Positions 1 through 6,843 of a stretch of DNA of 19,130 nt are shown piece after piece; the stretch's first letter is position 1; each line of letters starts with the position of its first letter. The DNA is taken from assembly GCA_029941485.1 (NCBI GenBank), contig JAPYOZ010000013.1, forward strand, positions 1 through 19,130. The letters run 5' to 3'. Position numbers and translations under genes: made by a program. The stretch comes from Gammaproteobacteria bacterium (GTDB taxonomy: Bacteria; Pseudomonadota; Gammaproteobacteria; PS1; Pseudothioglobaceae). Under the pieces are notes generated by a model that worked only from the letters and a program-made list of their open reading frames with translations, searched no databases and was not told the origin of the DNA.

Positions 1-125
1 AAACCTGGCTCACTTTTTGGAATTTCTATGTACTAACCCGTTATAATCACGATAACAGATACGCAATGGCTGCCTACAAATTATCAAAGAAAATAAAGCA
101 ACAATTCAACCAAAACAAATACTAA
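1..125 (+). CDS. mltB: MltB-type lytic murein transglycosylase, C-terminal end (partial)
   Basis: The window opens inside a reading frame, with its first full codon at base 3, that ends at TAA 123-125 and leaves about 40 residues. These include the stretch NFYVLTRYNHDNRYAMAAY, which matches the C-terminal signature of membrane-bound lytic transglycosylase B (N-F-x-V-x-T-R-Y-N followed by Y-A-M-A). MltB enzymes cleave the MurNAc-GlcNAc bond of peptidoglycan in the periplasm and leave 1,6-anhydroMurNAc ends. The catalytic glutamate lies upstream of the window and cannot be checked. Only four bases separate the stop from the next gene, a carboxypeptidase, so the two are probably co-transcribed. 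The identification rests on a short tail but the motif is distinctive. Confidence 0.72.
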   Translation, partial: TWLTFWNFYVLTRYNHDNRYAMAAYKLSKKIKQQFNQNKY

Positions 126-129
126 AAAT

Positions 130-1281
130 ATGAAATATCAATCACTTATAAAAAAAATATCAGCACTATTTATACTCGCTTCAACCACCGCTGCGCTCAA
201 TGTTCAAGCGGCTATTTTCATCACACCCAAAGCGCCATCAATTAGTGCCGCTTCATACATTGTGCTTGACCACTCTTCGGGCGTTGTTGTTGCTTCAAAC
301 AAACCCCATGCAAAACGCGCACCCGCTAGCCTAACCAAATTAATGACAGCCTACGTAATTTTTCAACTAATTAAAGATGGTAGAGCCAACTTAGAAGATG
401 ACGTACGTATTAGTGAAAAAGCTTGGAAAACCATGGGCTCAAAAAGCTTTGTTGAGGTAGGCAAAACCATCAAGCTAAAAATCTTACTAAAAGGCATGAT
501 TATCCAATCAGGTAACGATGCCGCAGTCGCTTTAGCTGAACATATTGCTGGTACAGAGGGTACTTTTACCGCCTATATGAACGAATACGCACAAAAACTG
601 GGTATGCGCAACACACGCTTTGAAAACGCCTCTGGTCTCGACTATAAAGACCAGCACACCACAGCATCTGACATGGCAAAATTAGCTTCTGCCACCATTA
701 AAGATTTCCCTGAGTTCTATCTTTGGTACAGCGAAAAAGAATTTACTTATCACGACATTAAGCAACGCAATCGTAATAAACTCTTATGGAGCGACAACAC
801 AGTTGATGGTCTTAAAACTGGCTTTACTAAAAAAGCAGGTTATAACTTAGTAGCTAGTGCCAACCGTATGGGTATGCGCTTAATCTCTGTGGTATTAGGA
901 TCAAGTAGTGTTGCAGCACGTACGGCACAAACGCAAAAAATCCTTGATTATGGTTTTCGATTCTTTGAAACCAAAAATATTGGTAATATCACCAAGAGTG
1001 TTCCAATATCAAACTCTACTCAAAATGAAATCAAAGTCGGTCTTCAAAACTCACAAGCAATTACGCTAGCACGTGGTCAATACAAACTGTCTCAAAAGGC
1101 AATTGAGCTAAATGCCGGGCTATCCGCACCACTTAAAAAAGGTGACAACATTGGTCATTTAGTGATTAAATTTGAAGGTAAAAATCTTGCAAAACTTCCC
1201 CTCATTGCACTTGAAGATGCGCCAGAAGCTGGATTCTTTAGTCAAATTTGGAACTGGATATTATCCCTACTAGGGCTTTAA
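130..1281 (+). CDS. dacA: D-alanyl-D-alanine carboxypeptidase (PBP5/6 family)
   Basis: This 383-residue penicillin-binding protein removes the terminal D-alanine from peptidoglycan pentapeptides in the periplasm. An N-terminal signal peptide with likely cleavage after NVQA (about residue 27) is followed by the three active-site motifs of class C low-molecular-weight PBPs: SLTK with nucleophile S67 and K70, SGN at 127-129, and KTG at 229-231. Residues from about 280 to 365 fit the beta-rich PBP5 C-terminal domain. The last residues (FFSQIWNWILSLLGL) look like the amphipathic helix that anchors these enzymes to the outer face of the inner membrane. The length is normal for the family. Sequence alone does not separate dacA from dacC, so the symbol is approximate. 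Its stop shares one base with the next start. Confidence 0.93.
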   Translation: MKYQSLIKKISALFILASTTAALNVQAAIFITPKAPSISAASYIVLDHSSGVVVASNKPHAKRAPASLTKLMTAYVIFQLIKDGRANLEDDVRISEKAWKTMGSKSFVEVGKTIKLKILLKGMIIQSGNDAAVALAEHIAGTEGTFTAYMNEYAQKLGMRNTRFENASGLDYKDQHTTASDMAKLASATIKDFPEFYLWYSEKEFTYHDIKQRNRNKLLWSDNTVDGLKTGFTKKAGYNLVASANRMGMRLISVVLGSSSVAARTAQTQKILDYGFRFFETKNIGNITKSVPISNSTQNEIKVGLQNSQAITLARGQYKLSQKAIELNAGLSAPLKKGDNIGHLVIKFEGKNLAKLPLIALEDAPEAGFFSQIWNWILSLLGL

Positions 1282-2114
1282 TGGTCTACCTAAACGGCGA
1301 TTTTATCGCAAAAGACAAAGCCTCTATTTCAGTTATGGATAGAGGTTTTTTATTTGGTGATGGCGTGTACGAAGTTATACCGGCTTACAATGGAAAAATA
1401 TTCCGTCCAACTGAACATTTAGATCGCCTACAAAAAAGTCTTGACTCAATTCAAATCACCAATCCGTATTCACACAATAAATGGATTAATATTCTTAACA
1501 AACTGGTCAACCATTCATCCAGTACAAATCAATCACTCTATCTGCAAATTACTCGTGGCACGGACACTAAGAGAAAGCATAATTTTGATGCACTCACACC
1601 AACAATCTATGTGGAATCTAACCCACTTACTTCTAAAACAAAACAAGAACTGTCAAAAGGTTTTAGCGCTATTAGTGCTCAAGACATTCGCTGGAGTAGA
1701 TGTGATATTAAAGCCACTTCACTTCTGGCTAATGTTCTTTATGCTCAAGATGCAAAAAAACATAACGTTGAAGAAGTTATCCTTTACCGTGACAACCAAA
1801 TCACCGAAGGTGCAACCTCTAATGTGTTTATACTAAAAAACAACATTCTGTACACTCACCCTACTGGGGCAAACATCCTATCAGGCATTACTCGTGACTT
1901 AGTATTAGAAAGCGCTAGCGCTTGCAGCATACAAATCCAAGAAAGTTCTTTTTCATTAGACAATATTTTTACTTCAGATGAGTTATGGATTTCCAGCTCA
2001 ACACGTGAAATTATGCCCATTACCAAACTCGACAATAAGCCCATCAATCAGGGAAAGGTTGGTGCAATTTGGGGATGTGTTTTTGAGTATTATCAACGAC
2101 TAAAAAATGATTGA
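1281..2114 (+). CDS. dat: D-amino-acid aminotransferase (D-alanine transaminase), PLP fold type IV
   Basis: This 277-residue class IV PLP aminotransferase probably interconverts D-alanine and D-glutamate with their keto acids, supplying D-amino acids for peptidoglycan. Family landmarks visible are MDRGFLFGDGVYEV (19-32), the PLP lysine in CDIKATSL (K144), TEGATSN (175-181) and LSGITR (200-205). R98 and H100 in a K-R-K-H context, with Y30, sit where Bacillus D-amino-acid transaminase carries its substrate-carboxylate trap. This favours D-amino-acid over branched-chain or aminodeoxychorismate activity. I chose the ATG at 1281, which overlaps the upstream TAA by one base (TAATG). An earlier in-frame codon at 1248 would add 11 residues that do not resemble the family. 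dacA-dat adjacency is common in proteobacteria. Confidence 0.9.
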   Translation: MVYLNGDFIAKDKASISVMDRGFLFGDGVYEVIPAYNGKIFRPTEHLDRLQKSLDSIQITNPYSHNKWINILNKLVNHSSSTNQSLYLQITRGTDTKRKHNFDALTPTIYVESNPLTSKTKQELSKGFSAISAQDIRWSRCDIKATSLLANVLYAQDAKKHNVEEVILYRDNQITEGATSNVFILKNNILYTHPTGANILSGITRDLVLESASACSIQIQESSFSLDNIFTSDELWISSSTREIMPITKLDNKPINQGKVGAIWGCVFEYYQRLKND

Positions 2115-3048
2115 TCAACGCCTAGATTCACTTACTGACTATCTAGAACGATTCTTTGATGATGAAAATTTTGTCATTACTCTCGCTAGTGACGATGCTA
2201 GCTTTCGTCGCTACTTTAGAATAGAGCGTGATAATTCCAGCTTTATCGCCATGGATGCACCCCCTTCAAAAGAAAAATGTGAACCCTTTATTCGCATTGC
2301 TAAACACTTGGTCGCTGGTGGTGTACATGCTCCAAAGATCATTGAAGCGAATCTAGAGCAAGGTTTTTTATTGTTAGAAGACTTGGGTAATCAAACTTTT
2401 CTAGATAAGCAGCAAAAAAGTTTTGATATTCAGCATTATAAAAATGCCATTGATGTTCTAATTAACATTCAATCATTAAACACCAAGTCGGCTGATATTT
2501 CACCATACAATCACGCCCTGCTCACTGCTGAAATGCAACTACTGATCGACTGGTACTTGCCAACACTTACCAATGAACAAAATATTCAACTACAAACAAT
2601 TTTTACTTTGTTGACTGACAATGCACTAAATCAAAATCAAGTATTTGTTCATCTCGACTATCATTCACGCAACCTGATGGTACTTAATGATAATGACCTT
2701 GGTGTAATTGATTTCCAAGATGCGGTTATTGGCGCAAACACTTACGATCTTGTGTCATTACTTAAAGATGCTTACTTTGAATTAAAACCAACTGAAGTGC
2801 AAACCTTACTTGCGTATTTTTACAAAAAAACCAATCTCGATATTGATTTTGCTGAATTTAAAAAACAGTTTGATTTCATGGGCGTCCAGCGTCACCTTAA
2901 AATATTAGGGATTTTTAAACGATTATCCATTCGTGATGGCAAACACCAATATTTAGAAAACATCCCTTTGGTGGTCAAGTATGTACTCAATATGGCTGAT
3001 AAATACCCAGAAATATCAAACTTAAAGGACATTCTATGTTTGGCATGA
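2107..3048 (+). CDS. amgK: N-acetylmuramate/N-acetylglucosamine kinase AmgK
   Basis: This 313-residue protein has the aminoglycoside phosphotransferase (APH) kinase fold. The catalytic loop reads FVHLDYHSRNLMV, with D184 as the likely base and N189 for metal binding. The metal motif is DFQDA (202-206), followed by TYDLVSLLKDAY. That DFQDAV-TYDLVSLL combination is typical of AmgK, the cytosolic anomeric sugar kinase that makes MurNAc-1-phosphate from MurNAc recovered from old peptidoglycan. The product is the substrate of MurU, and the murU-like gene follows with a 13-base overlap, which strongly supports the assignment. The start overlaps the end of dat by 8 bases. Antibiotic phosphorylation is unlikely given this context. 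Confidence 0.9.
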   Translation: MIDQRLDSLTDYLERFFDDENFVITLASDDASFRRYFRIERDNSSFIAMDAPPSKEKCEPFIRIAKHLVAGGVHAPKIIEANLEQGFLLLEDLGNQTFLDKQQKSFDIQHYKNAIDVLINIQSLNTKSADISPYNHALLTAEMQLLIDWYLPTLTNEQNIQLQTIFTLLTDNALNQNQVFVHLDYHSRNLMVLNDNDLGVIDFQDAVIGANTYDLVSLLKDAYFELKPTEVQTLLAYFYKKTNLDIDFAEFKKQFDFMGVQRHLKILGIFKRLSIRDGKHQYLENIPLVVKYVLNMADKYPEISNLKDILCLA

Positions 3049-3698
3049 TACTGGCAGCAGGCAGAGGCGAGCGCATGATGCCACTCACAAAAGACACGCC
3101 CAAGCCACTCATTAAAGTTAAAAACAAAGTATTAATCAAACACTCAATCAATGCATTTAAAAAAGCCAATATTACCAATATCGTCATCAACACCTCTTAT
3201 CTAGGCGAACAAATTAAATCTCACTTAGGTGACGGTTCAAAACTTGGGGTAACTATTAACTACAGCAACGAGCCTGAAGGTGCACTAGAAACGGCTGGCG
3301 GTATTATCAAAGCTTTACCACTCTTAGGCGATAAACCTTTTGTGGTGATTAATTCTGACGTACTTTGTGATTACGACTTATCCAAACTCACGCTACCAGT
3401 TGGCTCACTTGCACATTTGGTACTGATTGATAATCCACCTCACAATCCAAATGGTGATTTCTCATTGGTGAACAACCATCAAGTTACCAATGTTCATGGG
3501 CAGTCTTGCACTTTTTCAGGCATTGGCATTTACCATCCAGATTTATTTAAATCGCATTTAGAGTTTGAGCAAAAATTACCGCTCTATCCTATTCTCAAAG
3601 AAGCCATCGCCAACGGAAAACTCAGTGGCGAGCATTATGACGGCTATTGGCAAGATGTCGGCACACCGGAACGTTTAGAATTAGCCAACAATTCTTAA
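3036..3698 (+). CDS. murU: N-acetylmuramate alpha-1-phosphate uridylyltransferase MurU
   Basis: This 220-residue sugar-1-phosphate nucleotidyltransferase would convert MurNAc-1-phosphate and UTP to UDP-MurNAc, feeding recycled MurNAc back into wall synthesis downstream of the fosfomycin-sensitive MurA step. Motifs are the nucleotide-binding loop AAGRGERMMPLT (7-18), PKPL with K23, ETAGG (85-89), the metal-binding NSD (106-108) and WQDVGTPERL near the C-terminus (205-214). There is no C-terminal left-handed beta-helix, so it is short like MurU rather than GlmU-like. The ATG at 3036 has an AAAGGA-type ribosome site just upstream; a second ATG three codons later (3045) is possible. Its position directly after amgK is the strongest argument for MurU over other nucleotidyltransferases. 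Confidence 0.9.
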   Translation: MFGMILAAGRGERMMPLTKDTPKPLIKVKNKVLIKHSINAFKKANITNIVINTSYLGEQIKSHLGDGSKLGVTINYSNEPEGALETAGGIIKALPLLGDKPFVVINSDVLCDYDLSKLTLPVGSLAHLVLIDNPPHNPNGDFSLVNNHQVTNVHGQSCTFSGIGIYHPDLFKSHLEFEQKLPLYPILKEAIANGKLSGEHYDGYWQDVGTPERLELANNS

Positions 3699-3724
3699 AA
3701 AACCGTCATTTACAAAATTTCCGA

Positions 3725-3760
3725 TATTTTTCAAAAAATAATTCGCGTAAAATGATTTTT
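3725..3760 (+). promoter_or_regulatory. Candidate promoter for ffs
   Basis: A TAAAAT hexamer at 3748-3753 lies 7 bases before the predicted 5' end of the SRP RNA, the right place for a sigma70 -10 box. No good -35 is seen at 16-18 bases upstream; the sequence there is mostly T and A. Supported mainly by position. Confidence 0.4.
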
Positions 3761-3869
3761 GGTAGTGCTAAGGGTGCGCCGACAATGAGTGGTTATGAAC
3801 TCCGCCAGGTCCGGAAGGAAGCAACGGTAATAATTTTTTCATGTGTTGGATGTTATTCTTGGTGCTGCC
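3761..3869 (+). ncRNA. ffs: Signal recognition particle RNA (4.5S, bacterial small type)
   Basis: The conserved SRP domain IV apex is present at 3803-3826: CCG, CAGGTCCGGAAGGAAGCAA, CGG. The flanks fold into one long hairpin as expected for 4.5S RNA. The first 12 bases (GGTAGTGCTAAG) pair fully with 3858-3869 (CTTGGTGCTGCC) when G-U pairs are allowed. CCGACAATGA (3779-3788) pairs with TCATGTGTTGG (3839-3849) with one bulge, and GGTTAT (3791-3796) pairs with the A/T tract after the apex. The RNA binds Ffh and directs membrane proteins to the Sec translocon. Length is about 109 nt, like E. coli 4.5S. dnaX follows 27 bases downstream, an arrangement seen in other gammaproteobacteria. The ends are inferred from pairing. 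Confidence 0.93.
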
Positions 3870-3895
3870 ACTTTTATTTAAAGTAAACTATTTTA

Positions 3896-5497
3896 ATGAG
3901 TCAACATTATCAAGTTTTAGCCCGTAAATATCGCCCTCACACTTTCAGTGAAATGGTTGGTCAAACACACACGGTTAAAACCTTGATTAATGCGCTTGAT
4001 GCTAACAATCTTCACCATGGTTTTTTGTTTACCGGTACGCGCGGCGTAGGCAAAACCACCATTGCCCGTATCTTTGCTAAATCCATTAATTGTGAAGTGG
4101 GTGTTAGCTCTACTCCTTGTGGCAAGTGCGCTACTTGTGTTGAGATCGATAAAGGCCAATCGGTTGATATTATCGAAATTGACGCTGCCTCTAATAGAGG
4201 TATTGATGATATACGTGGCATTATAGAAAATGCGCAGTACGTGCCAACTAAAGATCGCTATAAAGTTTTTATTATTGACGAGGTTCATCAACTCACAAAA
4301 GATAGTTTTAATGCGCTACTTAAAACTCTAGAAGAGCCACCAGAGCATGTAAAGTTTTTACTGGCAACAACCGATCCTCAAAAATTACCCATTACTGTAC
4401 TGTCTCGTTGCCTACAGTTCACTCTTAATCAACTTACTCACGAAGAAATCCTTGGCCAGTTGAAGTTTATTATGAAAGCTGAGGGCTTGGAATTTGAAGA
4501 ACTGGCCCTTAGTCAAATTGCTGATTTTGGTAATGGCTCTATGCGTGACGCGCTCAGTCTACTTGACCAGTCTATCGCTTATGGAAATGGTAGTGTTATG
4601 GTTAAAGACATTAAGGCCATGTTAGGCTTGGTTCACCATGATGATATTATTTCCTTGGCAACTCACTTATTTAATCAAGACGCTGAAGCGGTGATTAACT
4701 TTGTTAAGGAATTGTCTCACAAAGGTGAGAATTTAGCTCATGCACTCAAAGATTTAACCAGTCTTTTTCATCAAATATCGATTGCTCAGATTATTGACAA
4801 CACTCAAATTTCTGATGAAATTAAAGCTTTGTCTGCTCAAATTTCTAACCAAGATTTGCAGTTGTTTTATCACATGGGAATTAACGGCTCTAAAGAATTA
4901 CCACTCGCCCCGAGCGAACAAATTGGCTTTGAGATGACACTACTTAGAATGCTGGCATTTCACTCTAACATTGAGACAGTAACTGAAAAAAAAACACTAA
5001 AAATAGCACCTAAGGCTAAGCCCAAACCAGAGGCTAAAAAAAAACAAAAATCTGAATCAGTACCCAAGCCAAAGAAAAAAACCAATAAAGTAAAAATTGC
5101 CTTTAATATCAACTCTCAACAAGATTGGGAAGATTTAAGCAAATCGCTCAAATTTACTGGTGCGGTAGAGATGTTGATTAAAAATACTGTGTTCGACAGT
5201 GTGTTTAATGAGGTATTAACACTCACTTTAGATGAGCAGTTTAAAAGTCTGATGACTGACCAAATGCAACTCAACATACAAAACACACTGCAAGATCATT
5301 TTAGTAAAATATCACTTAATATTATTTTTGGTAAACCAAAAGTGCAAACACTCGCTCAGAAAGAAATACAAACCAAAGATGAAAAAATAGCAAAAAACCA
5401 AAAAGACTTCTTAAGTAATAAGGGTGTACAAGAATTACAAAAGATATTTAACGCAGAGGTTGATTTAAAATCAATCCATGAAATTACCACAAATTAG
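3896..5497 (+). CDS. dnaX: DNA polymerase III subunit gamma/tau
   Basis: This 533-residue protein is the ATPase and organising subunit of the clamp loader in the replisome. Seen in order are KYRPHTFSEMVGQ near the N-terminus, Walker A GTRGVGKTT (47-55), a zinc module with C66, C75, C78 and C81, Walker B IIDEVH (126-131) and the SRC motif with its arginine finger (170-172). After the collar region, about residues 360-400 form a lysine/proline-rich linker (KPKPEAKKKQK and similar), and the rest would be the tau-specific region binding DnaB and the polymerase alpha subunit. The linker is encoded by two nine-A runs that could permit frameshifting to a gamma-like form (see findings). The ribosome site at the ATG is weak. 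It is the first protein gene of a dnaX-ybaB-recR group. Confidence 0.96.
   Translation: MSQHYQVLARKYRPHTFSEMVGQTHTVKTLINALDANNLHHGFLFTGTRGVGKTTIARIFAKSINCEVGVSSTPCGKCATCVEIDKGQSVDIIEIDAASNRGIDDIRGIIENAQYVPTKDRYKVFIIDEVHQLTKDSFNALLKTLEEPPEHVKFLLATTDPQKLPITVLSRCLQFTLNQLTHEEILGQLKFIMKAEGLEFEELALSQIADFGNGSMRDALSLLDQSIAYGNGSVMVKDIKAMLGLVHHDDIISLATHLFNQDAEAVINFVKELSHKGENLAHALKDLTSLFHQISIAQIIDNTQISDEIKALSAQISNQDLQLFYHMGINGSKELPLAPSEQIGFEMTLLRMLAFHSNIETVTEKKTLKIAPKAKPKPEAKKKQKSESVPKPKKKTNKVKIAFNINSQQDWEDLSKSLKFTGAVEMLIKNTVFDSVFNEVLTLTLDEQFKSLMTDQMQLNIQNTLQDHFSKISLNIIFGKPKVQTLAQKEIQTKDEKIAKNQKDFLSNKGVQELQKIFNAEVDLKSIHEITTN
4986..5044 (+). promoter_or_regulatory. Candidate slippage/frameshift sites (two A9 runs) in dnaX
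   Basis: Nine consecutive A residues occur at 4986-4994 (codons 364-367) and again at 5036-5044 (codons 381-383, in frame as AAA AAA AAA). A -1 shift at the second run reads ACA AAA ATC and then TGA at 5053-5055. At the first run a -1 shift meets TAA at 5011-5013 and a +1 shift meets TAA at 4998-5000. Each shift would give a protein of roughly 370-390 residues ending just after the clamp-loader domains, resembling the gamma subunit. I saw no upstream Shine-Dalgarno-like stimulator or downstream hairpin that would make it certain. Confidence 0.45.
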
Positions 5498-5505
5498 GAG
5501 AATCT

Positions 5506-5829
5506 ATGTTTAAAGGCGGAATGGCTAGCATGATGCAAAAAGCTCAAAAAATGCAAGAAGACATGCAAAAAGCTCAAGCAGAAATCAAAAACCTAACAGC
5601 GACTGGCAAAGCCGCTGGTGGTGCAGTGCAAGTAACTATTAATGGTGAGCATGAAGCCACCAACCTTCAAATCGATGAAGGTGTCATGGATGATAAAGAC
5701 ATGCTGGAAGATTTAATTCTTACCGCTATTAACGACGCTACTAAACAAATCGCTGACGCATCAGCTACCAAAATGCAAAGTGCGACTGGTGGAATGAAGT
5801 TGCCTGGTGGAATGAACTTACCCTTCTAA
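5506..5829 (+). CDS. ybaB: Nucleoid-associated protein YbaB/EbfC family
   Basis: This 107-residue protein belongs to the small DNA-binding YbaB/EbfC family, which forms tweezer-like dimers. The N-terminal half is a long amphipathic helix with a repeated MQKAQ unit. It is followed by VQVTINGEHEATNLQIDE, matching the family core, then KDMLEDLILTAINDATKQI and a glycine/methionine-rich tail ending in PGGMNLPF. Length matches the family (about 100-110 residues). A good Shine-Dalgarno (TAGGAG, 5495-5500) precedes the ATG. It sits between dnaX and recR, the usual location, and its stop overlaps the recR start by one base. Confidence 0.95.
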   Translation: MFKGGMASMMQKAQKMQEDMQKAQAEIKNLTATGKAAGGAVQVTINGEHEATNLQIDEGVMDDKDMLEDLILTAINDATKQIADASATKMQSATGGMKLPGGMNLPF

Positions 5830-6413
5830 TGATTGAAAAACTAAACAAAACCTTTTGTGCGCTACCTGGTGTTGGTAGCAAAACTGCACAACGCTTTGTT
5901 TACCATCTATTAGAACGTGATCGAGAAGGTGGATTCGAACTGGCTAAGGCTTTGGTTGATGCTATGGAGCATGTTAAGCACTGCTCATCATGCCGCACAC
6001 TTAGTGAAAAAAATATTTGCAATATTTGTGCTAATGATGTGCGTGACTCATCACAACTTTGTATTGTTGAAACCCCAACTGATATTCATGCCATTGAACA
6101 AAGTGGTGTTTACAAGGGTAAGTATTTTGTTCTTAGTGGTTACCTCTCTCCTATTGATGGCATCGGTGCTGCTGAGCTTGGTTTAGATGAACTAGAGCAA
6201 AAACTGCGCAATCTAAAAGTGGAAGAAATTATCTTGGCCACTAACGCTACGGTTGAAGGCGAGGTTACTGCTCATTACATCAGTAATATGGCAAAGCAAT
6301 TTGATGTTCAAATCACCCGTATTGCTCATGGCATTCCGATTGGTGGTGAACTTGAATATGCCGATATTAACACCATTGCTCATGCCCTATCCGGTCGTAA
6401 GAACTACGATTAG
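5829..6413 (+). CDS. recR: Recombination mediator protein RecR
   Basis: This 194-residue protein is the RecFOR-pathway factor that forms a ring clamp and helps load RecA at single-strand gaps. The N-terminus has the helix-hairpin-helix LPGVGSKTAQR (12-22). Next come a C4 zinc finger with C52, C55, C64 and C67, and a TOPRIM domain starting at CIVETPTDIHAIE with E81 and D85. IAHGIPIGGELEYAD near the C-terminus is the family's Walker-like end motif. It is a few residues shorter at the N-terminus than the E. coli protein. The ATG overlaps the ybaB stop (TAATG), implying translational coupling. The gene ends in a 4-base overlap with the convergent gloA. Confidence 0.96.
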   Translation: MIEKLNKTFCALPGVGSKTAQRFVYHLLERDREGGFELAKALVDAMEHVKHCSSCRTLSEKNICNICANDVRDSSQLCIVETPTDIHAIEQSGVYKGKYFVLSGYLSPIDGIGAAELGLDELEQKLRNLKVEEIILATNATVEGEVTAHYISNMAKQFDVQITRIAHGIPIGGELEYADINTIAHALSGRKNYD

Positions 6414-6796
6414 AATTTCTTAGATAGTAACTCTATCTCATATCCATCAGGATCTTTTAAAAACCCGACAATGGTTGTGCCAGCACTCATTGGCCCTGCT
6501 TCGCGTATGACTTGTGCACCTTTTGATCTCGCCATCTCAACAGCTTTATAGACATCTTCGACATTAATGGCAATATGGCCAAAACCTGTACCCACCTCAT
6601 AACCATCCTTGCCCCAGTTATAGGTTAACTCTAGTGCTGGATTTTCTGATTCTGGGCCATAACCCAAAAACGCTAAGGTGAATTCTCCCTTGGGGTATTC
6701 TTTTTGACGTAACAGACTCATCCCTAAAACTTCGGTATAAAACGCAATGGATTTGTCCAAATCCCCGACTCGTAACATTGTGTGCAAAATTCTCAT
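6410..6796 (-). CDS. gloA: Lactoylglutathione lyase (glyoxalase I, GloA)
   Basis: This 128-residue enzyme of the vicinal oxygen chelate fold converts the methylglyoxal-glutathione hemithioacetal to S-lactoylglutathione in the cytosol. The four metal ligands fall at the same residue numbers as in the E. coli nickel enzyme: H5, E56, H74 and E122. Other landmarks are LDKSIAFYTEVLGM, GFGHIAINVEDVY and KDPDGYEIEL. The absence of the extra loops of the longer zinc-type enzymes supports the nickel/cobalt class. It is transcribed away from the methyltransferase gene, with 47 bases between the starts, and its tail overlaps recR by 4 bases. It implies glutathione-dependent detoxification of methylglyoxal. 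Confidence 0.95.
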   Translation of the reverse strand: MRILHTMLRVGDLDKSIAFYTEVLGMSLLRQKEYPKGEFTLAFLGYGPESENPALELTYNWGKDGYEVGTGFGHIAINVEDVYKAVEMARSKGAQVIREAGPMSAGTTIVGFLKDPDGYEIELLSKKF

Positions 6797-6843
6797 AATA
6801 ACTCGCTATAATCCAAATACTTATTATTATAAACACCAAACGA
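6797..6843. promoter_or_regulatory. Divergent promoter region between gloA and the methyltransferase gene
   Basis: This 47-base gap carries TATAAT at 6807-6812 on the plus strand, 31 bases before the methyltransferase ATG. It also carries TATAAT on the minus strand at 6826-6831, about 30 bases before the gloA ATG. Both positions suit -10 boxes with short leaders. No convincing -35 was found for either, and the DNA is A/T-rich, so chance matches are possible. Confidence 0.42.

Noticed and set aside
1248..1280. Earlier start for the D-amino-acid transaminase inside dacA
   Set aside because: The added 11 residues do not fit the family, whereas the ATG at 1281 gives a typical N-terminus and a TAATG coupling.
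2107..3048. Aminoglycoside resistance phosphotransferase
   Set aside because: The APH fold is shared, but the DFQDAV/TYDLVSLL signature and the murU neighbour point to the cell-wall sugar kinase AmgK.
3647..3886. 79-codon open frame spanning the end of murU and the SRP RNA region
   Set aside because: It covers the ffs gene, has no family resemblance and no ribosome site; it is a chance frame.
5533..5577. Repeated 15-base word ATGCAAAAAGCTCAA (5533-5547 and 5563-5577) in ybaB
   Set aside because: It encodes the repeating amphipathic helix normal for YbaB; the periodic protein sequence explains it.
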